Source: Methylococcus sp. EFPC2 (GTDB taxonomy: Bacteria; Pseudomonadota; Gammaproteobacteria; Methylococcales; Methylococcaceae). From it: 64,000 nucleotides of DNA. The stretch lies in the NCBI RefSeq assembly GCF_016925495.1, contig NZ_CP070491.1, positions 1,736,001 through 1,800,000 on the forward strand, in the 5' to 3' direction. Shown one piece after another: positions 50,605 through 58,828 of the stretch. The notes below the pieces were generated by a model. That model was not told where the DNA came from. It ran no database searches and was given only the letters and a program-made list of their open reading frames with translations. The translations under genes and the position numbers were made by a program. How positions within the stretch are numbered: the first letter of the stretch is position 1; the number at the start of each line of letters is the position of its first letter.

Positions 50605-51278
50605 ACGGATTATTCACCGCCTGCTCCGCCCTGCTCAAACGCGACCTGATGCTGGCCTTCCGCCACCGCGGCGAGCTGGCCAATCCCCTGCTCTTCTTCC
50701 TGATGATCGTGACGCTGTTTCCCTTAGGGGTCAGCCCCGAAGCCGAGCTGCTGCGCCGCATCGCGCCGGGGGTGATCTGGATAGGCGCGCTGCTGGCCGC
50801 GCTGTTCTCGCTGGAAAGCCTGTTCCGCGGCGATTTCGAGGACGGCGCGCTGGAACAGATGCTGCTGAGTCCGCACCCGCTTTCCGCCCTGGTCCTGGCC
50901 AAGGTGCTGGCGCACTGGCTGGTGAGCGGCCTGCCCATGCTGCTGCTGGCGCCTTTGCTGGGCCTGCTGCTGGCCATGCCAACGACCGGCATCCAGACGA
51001 TGGAGATCACCCTGGCGCTGGGCACGCCCCTGCTCAGCCTGATCGGCGCGATCGGCGTCGCCCTCACCGTGGGCCTCAAGCGCGGCGGCATCCTGCTGAC
51101 CCTGCTCATCCTGCCGCTCTACATCCCGGTCCTGATCTTCGCCACCAACGCCGTCACCGCGGCGGCGGCCGGTCTGCCGGTTGAAGGGCAGTTCTATTTC
51201 CTCGCGGCCCTGCTGGCCCTGGCGCTCACTCTGGCGCCCGTGGCCATCGCCGCCTCTTTACGTATCAGCGTGAGTTGA
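50601..51278 (+). CDS. ccmB: Haem exporter membrane protein CcmB
   Basis: 225 residues with six membrane helices, the usual CcmB size. It begins LLKRDLMLAFRHRGELANPLL, the family N-terminus, and contains FRGDFEDGALEQMLLSP and GIQTMEITLALGTPLLSL. It is the membrane partner of CcmA in cytochrome c maturation. It starts at ATG 50601, overlapping the ccmA stop by four bases, and ccmC follows after four bases. Confidence 0.93.
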   Translation: MNGLFTACSALLKRDLMLAFRHRGELANPLLFFLMIVTLFPLGVSPEAELLRRIAPGVIWIGALLAALFSLESLFRGDFEDGALEQMLLSPHPLSALVLAKVLAHWLVSGLPMLLLAPLLGLLLAMPTTGIQTMEITLALGTPLLSLIGAIGVALTVGLKRGGILLTLLILPLYIPVLIFATNAVTAAAAGLPVEGQFYFLAALLALALTLAPVAIAASLRISVS

Positions 51279-51282
51279 AACC

Positions 51283-52017
51283 ATGTGGCTGTTTTTCCAT
51301 AAACTCGCTTCACCCAAATACTTTTACGATCTAGCCGGCAAGTTCATACCCTGGCTGGGCACTCTGTGCCTGATCGCTTTTCTGTCGGGGCTCTATCAGG
51401 GACTGTTCGTCGCCCCGCCGGATTACCAGCAGGGCGAGAGCTACCGCATCCTCTTCGTGCACGTGCCCTCAGCCTGGATGTCCATGTTCGTCTACACCTT
51501 CATGGCCGTGCTGAGTGCGATCAACCTGATCTGGAACATCAAGCTCGCCGACGTGATGGTGCGCAGTTCCGCCGCGCTCGGCGCCTCGTTCACCTTCCTG
51601 ACACTGGTCACGGGATCCTTGTGGGGCAAGCCGATGTGGGGCGCCTGGTGGGTGTGGGATGCCCGGCTGACCTCCGAGCTGATCCTGCTGTTTCTCTACC
51701 TGGGCTACATCGCCCTGGTTTCCGCCATCGAAGACCCACGGAGCGCGGCGCGCGCCGGTGGAGTCTTGATCCTGGTCGGCGCGGTCAACATCCCCATCAT
51801 CCACTACTCCGTGGAATGGTGGAGCACCCTGCATCAAGGACCTACGCTCACCAAGATCGGCAAGCCCAGTGTCCATGTCAGCATGCTGATCCCCTGGCTA
51901 CTCATGTTCGCGGGCTTCCAGCTTTATTACTTTACAGTCGTGCTGATACGCGCCCGTACCGAAGTGCTGGAGCGGGAGCGGCGCAGCGCCTGGGTGCAGG
52001 AATTGTTCGGCAAATGA
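51283..52017 (+). CDS. ccmC: Haem-handling protein CcmC
   Basis: 244 residues with six membrane helices. The periplasmic tryptophan-rich motif WGKPMWGAWWVWDARL and the two histidines that hold haem (LFVHVPSAWM and IIHYSVEWWSTLHQG) are present. It loads haem on CcmE in the periplasm. The rest of the pathway (ccmD, E, F, G, H) does not follow: the next gene is lgt, so the system is split in this genome or its other genes lie elsewhere. Confidence 0.95.
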   Translation: MWLFFHKLASPKYFYDLAGKFIPWLGTLCLIAFLSGLYQGLFVAPPDYQQGESYRILFVHVPSAWMSMFVYTFMAVLSAINLIWNIKLADVMVRSSAALGASFTFLTLVTGSLWGKPMWGAWWVWDARLTSELILLFLYLGYIALVSAIEDPRSAARAGGVLILVGAVNIPIIHYSVEWWSTLHQGPTLTKIGKPSVHVSMLIPWLLMFAGFQLYYFTVVLIRARTEVLERERRSAWVQELFGK

Positions 52018-52096
52018 GCGCCGGTCGACCGACGTTTTTCATGCGACCCGATTTACCCGACACTATGCCTATCTCAACCCGACGCCCTGGTAAACC

Positions 52097-52891
52097 ATGA
52101 TCGCCTATCCCCAAATCGACCCGGTCGCCATCAGTCTGGGACCGCTCAAGATCCACTGGTACGGCCTGATGTACGTGATCGGCATTTCCGGCGCCTGGTG
52201 GCTGACCAAGCGTCAGGCGCGGCTGGGGCGGGTGGATTTGAGCGAACAGCAGGTCGAGGATCTGATCTTCTATTGCGCGCTGGGCCTGATACTGGGCGGG
52301 CGGCTGGGTTACACCCTGTTCTACAACCTGCCGGCGTTTCTCAACGATCCGGCCATGATCCTGCGTATCTGGGAAGGCGGCATGTCCTTCCACGGCGGCA
52401 TGCTGGGGGTGTTCGCGGCCATGCTGTGGTTCGGCCGCAAGATCGGGAAGTCATTTTTCGAGCTGTCCGACTTCATCGCCCCCTACGTCCCCATAGGCCT
52501 GGGCGCCGGACGCATAGGCAACTTCATCAACGGCGAGCTGTGGGGTCGGGTCACCGACCTGCCGTGGGGTGTGGTTTTCCCGGACGCCGGCCCGGAACCG
52601 CGCCATCCCTCGCAGATCTACGAAGCGCTGCTGGAAGGCGGGGCGCTCTATCTCGCCCTGTACTGGCTGAGCCGCGGTCAACCGCCGCGGCGGGCGATTT
52701 CCGGATGGTTTCTGCTGCTTTACGGCCTGTTCCGCTTCGGCGTGGAATTCGTCCGCCTGCCCGACGCCCACATCGGCTACCTGGCTTTCGGCTGGCTGAC
52801 CATGGGCCATGTGCTGACCCTGCCGATGATCGTCTTCGGTGCGGGCCTTATCGCCTGGGCCTATCGCCAAGCCGAGGCCAGGCGGCCTTAA
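52097..52891 (+). CDS. lgt: Prolipoprotein diacylglyceryl transferase
   Basis: 264 residues, seven membrane helices. [12 protein letters not shown] near the N-terminus, [10 protein letters not shown], and the signature [16 protein letters not shown] with its essential Arg are all present. It attaches diacylglycerol from phosphatidylglycerol to the lipobox Cys of prolipoproteins in the inner membrane. It starts 79 bases after ccmC and converges with the ABC exporter gene, ten bases away. Confidence 0.96.
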   Translation: MIAYPQIDPVAISLGPLKIHWYGLMYVIGISGAWWLTKRQARLGRVDLSEQQVEDLIFYCALGLILGGRLGYTLFYNLPAFLNDPAMILRIWEGGMSFHGGMLGVFAAMLWFGRKIGKSFFELSDFIAPYVPIGLGAGRIGNFINGELWGRVTDLPWGVVFPDAGPEPRHPSQIYEALLEGGALYLALYWLSRGQPPRRAISGWFLLLYGLFRFGVEFVRLPDAHIGYLAFGWLTMGHVLTLPMIVFGAGLIAWAYRQAEARRP

Positions 52892-52901
52892 CTCGGCACG
52901 C

Positions 52902-54698
52902 TCAGACCGCGAGCTGCAACTCCGCCAGCCGCGCATACAGGCCGCCTGACCGCAGCAGTTCGGCGGCGGTGCCCTGCTCCACGATACGCCCCTGCTCCAT
53001 CACCACGATGCGGTCGACGCGCTGCACCGTGGCAAGCCGGTGCGCGATGACCAGCGTCGTGCGGCCGCGCATGGCGGCTTCCAGCCCTTGCTGCACCCAG
53101 CGCTCGGATTCGGCGTCCAAGGCCGAGGTAGCCTCATCCAACAGCAGCAGCGGCGCGTTCTTGAGGATGGCCCGCGCGATGGCGATACGCTGACGCTGTC
53201 CCCCGGATAACCGGACGCCGCGCTCGCCGAGGAAGGTGCGATACCCTTCGGGCAGGCGAGCGATGAATTCGTCGGCCAGCGCGGCGCGGGCGGCGGCCAG
53301 AACCTCCTCGTCGGATGCATCGGGCCGGCCGTAACGGATGTTGTCCAGGGCATCGGCGGAGAAGATCACCGGATCCTGCGGCACCACCGCGATCGCTCCG
53401 CGCAAATCCTTCAGTGCCAAGCTCCGCACGTCGACGCCGTTGAACCTCACCGCACCCTCGCCGGCGTCGTAAAAGCGCTGCACGAGCTGGAATACCGTGG
53501 TCTTGCCGGCACCGGACGGCCCCACCAGGGCGACCGTCTCGCCGGCCGCGATTTCGAGGGTAAAATTTTCCAGCGCCGGCGTGTGGGGCCGCGAGGGATA
53601 GTGGAACGACACCCCCTCGAATCCCACCCGCGCGCGGCCCGGTGCGGGCAACGGCTCTGGCACGGGCGGCGTGACGATGGGCGATGCGGTGTGCAGCAAC
53701 TCCATCAAGCGTTCGGTGGCACCGGCCGCGCGCATCACGTCGCCCCAGACTTCCGCCAGCGTGCCCGAGGCGCCTGCGACGATCACCGCGTACAGCACGA
53801 AGGACGTCAACTGGCCGCTGCTCATGCCGCCGCCGGCCACCGCCCGGGCACCCAGCCAGAGCACGAAGAGGATGGCGCCGAACACCGCGGCGATCAGCAG
53901 CGCGGTCAGCATCGAGCGCAGGCGCGCCCGCTTCATGGCCGAGCGGAAGGCATTTTCCACCGACTCGGCGTAGCGGCGGGATTCGATAGCCTCGTGGGTA
54001 TAGGCCTGGACCGTGGCCGCGGCGTTCAGGATTTCCCCGGCGATGGCCGAGGCGTCGGCGACGCGGTCCTGCGATTCGCGTGAAAGCCGGCGCACGCGCC
54101 GCGCCAGCACGATCAGCGGCAGGATCACGCCGCCCAGCAGCCCCAGGGTGATACCGAACAGCCTGAGGTCGGTCACCGCCAGCATCGCCATGCCGCCGGC
54201 CGCCTGGAACAGGCTGCGCAAACCCATGGAAACGGAAGAACCGACCACCGTCTGCACCAGCGTCGCATCGCCGGTCAGGCGCGACAAGACCTCGCCGGTC
54301 TGCAAGGTCTCGAAAAACTGCGGCGGCTGCTGCAAGACCCGCGCATAGACGGCGCCGCGCAGATCCGCCGTGACCCGCTCGCCCAGCCAGTTCACCACGT
54401 AATAGCGGGCGGCTACCGCCACGCCCCAGACCACGCCCAGACCGAACAGGGCGAGGAAATACACTCGCGCCGTCGACGCGGAGGCATGACCTCCCTCCCC
54501 GCGCAGGAAGCCCAGGTCGATGACCTGGCGAAAACCGGCGGGTACCGCCAGCAGCGATCCCGAGGCCAGGCACAGCAAGAGGAAGGCCAATAGCACGCGC
54601 CAGCGATAAGGCTTGAGGAAGGGCAGCAGGGCCCTCAGGGTGGAGAGTTTGCGCGGCGGGGTCCCGCTCGTCTCCTGCGGATAAGAACGATCAGCCAA
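52902..54698 (-). CDS. ABC exporter, fused membrane and ATPase domains (MsbA/ABCB-like)
   Basis: 598 residues. Six membrane helices (about 25-320) precede an ATPase with VALVGPSGAGKTTVFQLV, the Q-loop VVPQDPVIF, the signature VRLSGGQRQRIAIARAIL and LLLLDEATSALDAESE. Such half-transporters work as homodimers and flip lipids, peptides or drugs outward. The layout is near MsbA, but the usual MsbA partner lpxK is absent, so the substrate is open. It overlaps by eight bases the FMN-reductase gene that precedes it on the same strand. Confidence 0.9.
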   Translation of the reverse strand: MADRSYPQETSGTPPRKLSTLRALLPFLKPYRWRVLLAFLLLCLASGSLLAVPAGFRQVIDLGFLRGEGGHASASTARVYFLALFGLGVVWGVAVAARYYVVNWLGERVTADLRGAVYARVLQQPPQFFETLQTGEVLSRLTGDATLVQTVVGSSVSMGLRSLFQAAGGMAMLAVTDLRLFGITLGLLGGVILPLIVLARRVRRLSRESQDRVADASAIAGEILNAAATVQAYTHEAIESRRYAESVENAFRSAMKRARLRSMLTALLIAAVFGAILFVLWLGARAVAGGGMSSGQLTSFVLYAVIVAGASGTLAEVWGDVMRAAGATERLMELLHTASPIVTPPVPEPLPAPGRARVGFEGVSFHYPSRPHTPALENFTLEIAAGETVALVGPSGAGKTTVFQLVQRFYDAGEGAVRFNGVDVRSLALKDLRGAIAVVPQDPVIFSADALDNIRYGRPDASDEEVLAAARAALADEFIARLPEGYRTFLGERGVRLSGGQRQRIAIARAILKNAPLLLLDEATSALDAESERWVQQGLEAAMRGRTTLVIAHRLATVQRVDRIVVMEQGRIVEQGTAAELLRSGGLYARLAELQLAV

Positions 54699-55278
54699 GC
54701 AAGGCCCTCCCCAGGCGCACCACGGCGGCGGCCACGGACTGCACGGCCGCCTGCTGCCGGGGGTCGATCAGTTCGCCGGCCTCGTCGAACAAGGTATGGG
54801 CGTTGCCCAGGGCGACCTGCTCCGGCACGACGATCAGCCCCAGATTGGCCAGATACTGGCGGGCAAGCGGAAGACCGCGTATGCCGCCCAGGGGACCGGG
54901 CGAAGCGGCGACCAGACCCGCCGGCTTGCCGCGCAGGAACACCAGCCCCGAGCTGCCGAGGTTTCCCGGCACGGGCCGGGACAGCCAGTCCAGGGTGTTT
55001 TTCAACAGCGGGGTGGGGAATCCGTTGTACTCGGGACTCGCGATCAGGAAGCCGTCGTGCTCGCCGGCCAGCACCTGCAAACGGGCCGCGGCTTCCGGCA
55101 GTCCCTGCTCCGCTTCCAGATCGCCGTTGTAAAGCGGGAGGACGAACTCGGCCAGATCGAGCTCGGTGACCTCGGCGCCCGCCTCGCGGGCATGGCGGCT
55201 GAGGACGCGCAGGGCTTTCTGGTTGAGGGACTCACGGCGGGCGCTGCCGGCAAAGGCGAGCAGGCGTAGGGTAGGCAT
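54691..55278 (-). CDS. NADPH-dependent FMN reductase
   Basis: 195 residues, flavodoxin-like fold. GSARRESLNQKAL is the phosphate-binding loop for FMN and IASPEYNGFPTPLLKNTLDW is the hallmark of the NADPH-FMN reductase/ChrR/azoreductase family. It reduces FMN or quinones in the cytoplasm. It is the first gene of a two-gene unit with the ABC exporter. I start at ATG 55278; a longer frame to 55362 has no family likeness. Confidence 0.9.
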   Translation of the reverse strand: MPTLRLLAFAGSARRESLNQKALRVLSRHAREAGAEVTELDLAEFVLPLYNGDLEAEQGLPEAAARLQVLAGEHDGFLIASPEYNGFPTPLLKNTLDWLSRPVPGNLGSSGLVFLRGKPAGLVAASPGPLGGIRGLPLARQYLANLGLIVVPEQVALGNAHTLFDEAGELIDPRQQAAVQSVAAAVVRLGRALLG

Positions 55279-55652
55279 GACTGATTCCTTGTGATGTCGA
55301 GTCGAAAGAAGCAGATTACTCGGAATACCGGCGGAAGACATCCTTGCGCGGCACCCGCGCAAGGCCCGGTCGAGGCCCCCTGCCCTCCCTCCGCCCGCAC
55401 GCGCGACCGGTTTTTTGTTACCTTGTACGGGGCTTTTCCGGCCCTAGGGCCGAGACGCGTTGCTATGCGTAGTTTTTTCTCTTCGTTTTCGCAGGCTGGG
55501 CTGAAAACATGAAGTACAAAGACTATTACAAGTGCCACTTCCGCCCCCTTCAAAGACCCTCCTAAACACTTGATTAGTCTGATGCATTAGCATCATCTAA
55601 CTTTCAAAAACTGCCTGAAACTTCCATAATAGTGCTGACATGGGATTTCGGT
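55279..55652. other. Boundary region between chromosome and phage-like element
   Basis: No gene. The left part is GC-rich with a perfect hairpin CCTTGCGCGG-CAC-CCGCGCAAGG (55342-55364) and the palindrome GGCCCTAGGGCC near 55440-55451. From about 55490 the sequence turns A/T-rich and leads into the integrase gene. An inverted repeat at 55580-55595 could mark a recombinase site. The element's left end probably lies here, but its right end is outside the window, so no direct repeat can be checked. Confidence 0.5.
55580..55595. promoter_or_regulatory. Inverted repeat upstream of the integrase gene (candidate att core or operator)
   Basis: TGATGC-ATTA-GCATCA is a perfect 6-4-6 palindrome 57 bases before the integrase start, in A/T-rich sequence. 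Either a recombinase core site or a repressor site would fit. Confidence 0.35.
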
Positions 55653-56882
55653 ATGTCAATCTGCAAACTCTCCAAGCCGGTCGTAAAGAACGCGGAATCG
55701 CCCCAGGTGGGAACGTCTGACCATAGGCGAGGCTACCGGGTCATCTGGGATTCAGAGACACCAGGCTTCGGCCTGATCGTCACCAACAAGGGCATCAAGT
55801 CTTATATCGTACGTGCCCGTATCAAGGGCAAGGAAAGGCGGCACACCTTGGGCCGATCTGCCGTGCTGGGGCCGGACGTGGCGCGTGACTTGGCTCGCGC
55901 CTGGCTGGGCAAGATTGCCGAGGGACGCGACCCGGTGGAGGAAAAGCGCCTTGACGCTGTTTCAGGCATCACGCTGCGGCAAGCAATGGAGACTTATTGT
56001 GCTTCTGGCAGACCCAGAGAAAGCACACAAGAGCTCGTGCGGGCGCGTTTCACCTCCAGGCTTGTGGTGTGGCTCGATCTACCGCTTATCCGCATCAACG
56101 AGGACATGGTAGAGCGGCGCTTTCTCGACATTGGCGAGGAAACTCCAGCCGACGCGAATATCACCTTCCGTTATTTCCGCGTGGTCTGGAATTTCGCCAA
56201 AATCCGCACGGAAGACAGCACCGGTAAGGCGATGTTGCCCGATTGCCCGACGCGCAGACTGACCAAGGGCAAGCTATGGAAGCCTGACATCCGGCGCAAG
56301 CGGGCCGTGTTGCCGCACCAGTTGCCGGCGTTTATCCAGGCTGTGGATGCTCTGCCTGACGAGAAAGCACGGCTGTTTTTCAAGTTCATCCTGCACACCG
56401 GATGCCGTGCATCCGAGGCCGCTGGATTGCTACGGAAAGACATTGACCACCGGGCCGGCGCGGTTCACTTCATCGGCACTAAGAGCCGAAGCAATCCCGA
56501 GTTCTCGTTTCCGGCATCCAGGCAACTGCTGGAAGTCATACGGCAGGCGGAAGAGGTGGGCATTGGGGATTACCTGTTCGGAGACCTGGCCGGCAACGAG
56601 CGGGACAACCCGTTCGCGCACGAGGTCACGCTATTGAGCAAAGCCTACGGCAAGTTCGGCCCGCACGATCTGCGGCGAACTTACATCAGCATGGGCAATC
56701 TGGCCAGCGTGCCAGAGATAGCCCTAAAAAAGCTGGTGAATCACTCCCAGAAAGCCAACGTCACCGCCGGCTACGACGCCGCGGACCTGGCCATGCTGAA
56801 GCCGCACGCGCAACGCATATCAGATTTGATCGAATCGCACCTACACAGTGCGGACGTGATATCCATCAAGCGGGCAGGTTGA
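55653..56882 (+). CDS. Tyrosine-type site-specific integrase
   Basis: 409 residues. An N-terminal arm-binding region (GYRVIWDSETPGFGLIVTN, KSYIVRARIKGKERRHTLG) resembles that of P4/CP4-type integrases. The catalytic domain has Arg252 (HTGCRASEA), His338 and Arg341 (HDLRRTY), His364 (NHSQ) and the nucleophile Tyr374, so it should be active. It would insert and excise the element. I use ATG 55653; a GTG at 55632 would add seven residues. It is the leftmost gene of the element and no tRNA is next to it, so the target is not a nearby tRNA on this side. Confidence 0.95.
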   Translation: MSICKLSKPVVKNAESPQVGTSDHRRGYRVIWDSETPGFGLIVTNKGIKSYIVRARIKGKERRHTLGRSAVLGPDVARDLARAWLGKIAEGRDPVEEKRLDAVSGITLRQAMETYCASGRPRESTQELVRARFTSRLVVWLDLPLIRINEDMVERRFLDIGEETPADANITFRYFRVVWNFAKIRTEDSTGKAMLPDCPTRRLTKGKLWKPDIRRKRAVLPHQLPAFIQAVDALPDEKARLFFKFILHTGCRASEAAGLLRKDIDHRAGAVHFIGTKSRSNPEFSFPASRQLLEVIRQAEEVGIGDYLFGDLAGNERDNPFAHEVTLLSKAYGKFGPHDLRRTYISMGNLASVPEIALKKLVNHSQKANVTAGYDAADLAMLKPHAQRISDLIESHLHSADVISIKRAG

Positions 56883-57044
56883 GGTATGAATATCTGAACA
56901 GTGTTCAATCCGGCGATATGCCGGTAATCCCGACCAGGGCGGGCTATCCCTGGAAACTGAGCAGGCCGGCCGGTGTTGCATGAAGGTCCGGCCTCGATTT
57001 GCGGCGTTGTAATAAGAATCTGGACCGATGAACATGGAGAAACT

Positions 57045-57377
57045 ATGAAAAAAACATACCCCGCAATTTTCTTGATTTTTTTGAGTGCTTGCACAGCCAC
57101 AAGCGGTGTAATGGAAGCAGAGAATGGGGTTTATTTGATTTCCGCCCAAGGCTCCGCCTACTGTGGCGGTACGGCCTGCGCTAATGAGGCCGCTTATGAT
57201 GAAGCCCAAAGCTTCTGCAAGAAGAAAGGCGCTAGGGCCGTTTTGCTTTCACAGGAAGAACGCGAAGTCGATATGGCATCCGGTTTCGCATCCTGGGGCA
57301 CTTATGGCGGGGTCGCATCTGGGGGCGCGTATCCAGCCGGCAATGCCAGGCTGCGCTTTAAATGCGCGACAAATTGA
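57045..57377 (+). CDS. Small lipoprotein carried by the phage-like element
   Basis: 110 residues. A lipoprotein signal (MKKTYPAIFLIFLSAC) places the modified Cys at 16. The mature part has two further pairs of Cys (AYCGGTACAN and SFCKKKGA, FKCATN). I do not recognise a named family. A GGAG stands seven bases before ATG 57045. The gene is clearly richer in A/T than the surrounding genes and lies between integrase and replication genes, as expected for a lysogenic-conversion cargo gene. Confidence 0.75.
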   Translation: MKKTYPAIFLIFLSACTATSGVMEAENGVYLISAQGSAYCGGTACANEAAYDEAQSFCKKKGARAVLLSQEEREVDMASGFASWGTYGGVASGGAYPAGNARLRFKCATN

Positions 57378-57477
57378 TAAATCTATCTCCACGCCTAGTC
57401 CGGCCAGACGAAAAGCGGACACCTTCACCGCCTGGCGTGGTTCCTATCTTGAAGGTCTGAGCCTGGAAGGGGGCGCG

Positions 57478-58080
57478 ATGAACGATCTACGCAAGGCTTT
57501 AACGGAAGCCTTGTCCGCTGCGAAAGCTGCCGGCGACCGACCTTATGACGGCATTTTAGGTACGCTCCCTGATTGGTTCCCCTCGGCTGCCGTCCACGAA
57601 TTTCAAACCCTGCGTGCTGACTTGCTTGCCGACGGATATTCGCCGGACGAGCTGCGCGGCTATCTGGCCGACATGGTAGAAATTCAAGAACAGGCCATAA
57701 GCAGCCCTGACGAAAACGGTTATTTCCGTCCGGCAACCCCGGTTGATATTTGGGGGAAGGTAAGCACTCTGGCAACCTTTTTCCGTGCCGCGCAAATGGA
57801 GATGAAGGCCGGGCTTGCGTTAATTATTGGCAAGGACAGTGCTGCGCATTTATTGAGAGGTAAGAAAATCCAGAAAGGGGCAAAGGCGGGGCATGAGCTG
57901 ACTCATGGCACGCCGAAAGAAAAAGCCCAGAAATGGGCCGATTATCAAGCGTTTATAGAAAACAAATACGCCAACAATCAGAGTCTCACATACTCTGACC
58001 TTCAAAAGTTAGCGGCGGCGCATTTCCGCGTTTCCGCAAAGACCATTCAGCGGAACACGTCCAACCCTAGAAAAACTTAG
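57478..58080 (+). CDS. Hypothetical phage-element protein
   Basis: 200 residues, soluble. No named family recognised. The middle is acidic and helical (LRADLLADGYSPDELRGYLADMVEI) and the C-terminus (TYSDLQKLAAAHFRVSAKTIQRN) looks like a helix-turn-helix, which would suit a DNA-binding role. A GGAAGG stands nine bases before ATG 57478; the frame is open further upstream but that part overlaps the lipoprotein gene. The stop codon begins a terminator-like hairpin. Confidence 0.7.
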   Translation: MNDLRKALTEALSAAKAAGDRPYDGILGTLPDWFPSAAVHEFQTLRADLLADGYSPDELRGYLADMVEIQEQAISSPDENGYFRPATPVDIWGKVSTLATFFRAAQMEMKAGLALIIGKDSAAHLLRGKKIQKGAKAGHELTHGTPKEKAQKWADYQAFIENKYANNQSLTYSDLQKLAAAHFRVSAKTIQRNTSNPRKT

Positions 58081-58105
58081 GACACTGCCGGCCACTGTCC
58101 TATTT
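58078..58105 (+). terminator. Terminator-like hairpin
   Basis: TAGGACA (58078-58084) pairs with TGTCCTA (58096-58102) around CTGCCGGCCAC, followed by TTTG. The stem begins at the stop codon of the preceding gene. The T-run is short, so termination may be weak. Confidence 0.5.
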
Positions 58106-58113
58106 GAATTTCT

Positions 58114-58162
58114 CCATCCTGTCAGCAACTTCCCGGCCGGGAAGTCCAACCGAACAGGATGG
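58114..58162. promoter_or_regulatory. Nested palindrome, candidate operator of the AlpA/Xis-like gene
   Basis: The core ACTTCCCGGCCGGGAAGT (58128-58145) is a perfect 18-base palindrome. It is enclosed by CCATCCTGT (58114-58122) and ACAGGATGG (58154-58162), another perfect pair. The right arm contains the ribosome-binding site and the first possible start codon of the following gene, so a bound protein or an RNA hairpin would block its translation or transcription. Confidence 0.65.
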
Positions 58163-58164
58163 CC

Positions 58165-58431
58165 ATGAAACGCTCACACACCCGAACGCCCCCAACCCCT
58201 GCGCTTCCCTACGTCGAAGCGGCAAAGATGCTTGAAGCCGCGCCCGACCTCGCCCCGCTACCGCCCGCGTGCGTGGCGGCGCTGCTGAACAAGAAGACCG
58301 TAAACGCGCTGGACAAAATGCGCTCACAAGGACGCGGGCCGAAGTTCATCAAGCTGGGGCATCGCGTAGCCTATCCCGCTGGCGATCTGCGTAAGTTCCT
58401 TGCCGGGCTACAGCGTCGTCAGGTTGCGTGA
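58165..58431 (+). CDS. AlpA/excisionase-like small DNA-binding protein
   Basis: 88 residues. The C-terminal part (LNKKTVNALDKMRSQGRGPKFIKLGHRVAYPAGDLRKFL) follows the MerR-like winged-helix pattern of AlpA/Xis/HTH-17 proteins, ending in the usual 'R-V-x-Y-x3-DL-x-(K/R)-(F/W)-L'. Such proteins direct excision or activate phage genes. AGGA stands five bases before ATG 58165; ATG 58159 would add two residues but lies in that AGGA. The nested palindrome ends at its start, suggesting self-control. Confidence 0.8.
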   Translation: MKRSHTRTPPTPALPYVEAAKMLEAAPDLAPLPPACVAALLNKKTVNALDKMRSQGRGPKFIKLGHRVAYPAGDLRKFLAGLQRRQVA

Positions 58432-58647
58432 GGTCGGCGCAATGATCGAAGCCAGCCAGCAACCGACCTACCCCTTCGACTGGGGCAAGCCATCGCGGCA
58501 GACCCATGCGCCGAAACGGAAATGGAGCCTGAAACGCAAAGCGCGCCAGGCCGCACGCTTGACGATGAGCGGCACCAGCCCGCACCATATACCCACCGCT
58601 CCACATGAGCGGTCCGGGATTGGCGTCCTGGAAGAAAGAGCGTTAAA

Positions 58648-58674
58648 GGCGCTCGTCACACAGCGTCTTTTTTT
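58648..58674 (+). terminator. Rho-independent terminator upstream of the C4-like RNA
   Basis: GGCGCT (58648-58653) pairs with AGCGTC (58662-58667, one G-U pair) around an eight-base loop and is followed by seven T's; three upstream A's (58645-58647) can lengthen the stem. It would end transcripts coming from the AlpA-like gene. Confidence 0.75.
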
Positions 58675-58689
58675 ACGCGCGGAATCTCA

Positions 58690-58770
58690 TCATGGTGAGC
58701 CGTGCGTAGGCAGTCGCAAGACTGGCCGGTCTCTTTCCCGGTACGCCAACCTGCGCACGGTTCGCCACCA
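58690..58770 (+). ncRNA. C4-type antisense immunity RNA
   Basis: A closed three-way structure is visible. The basal stem is 58697-58706 with 58754-58763 (CCGTGCG/CGCACGG core). Hairpin 1 is CAGTC-GCAA-GACTG (58711-58724) with a GNRA loop, and hairpin 2 is CCGG-TCTCTTTC-CCGG (58726-58741). Loop bases CTCTTTC (58731-58737) are complementary to GAAAGAG at 58813-58819, which is the ribosome-binding region of the next gene. ACGCCAA (58743-58749) is complementary to TTGGCGT at 58777-58783. This two-site layout is that of the C4 RNAs of phages P1/P7 and the CI RNA of P4, which block translation of a toxic or antirepressor gene in the lysogen. Confidence 0.85.
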
Positions 58771-58828
58771 CCTTGATTGGCGTCGAGGTGGGGCGATTGC
58801 ATCACGCAATCCGAAAGAGGTTCCAACC

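Larger units (their letters stand above)
58432..58828 (+). other. Leader region with terminator and C4-type RNA
   Basis: No independent gene is assigned. A frame opening at ATG 58442 runs in phase into the gene at 58829, but much of it translates structured RNA. The region holds a terminator hairpin (58648-58674), the C4-like RNA (58690-58770) and its target complement sequences (58777-58783 and 58813-58819). Confidence 0.6.
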
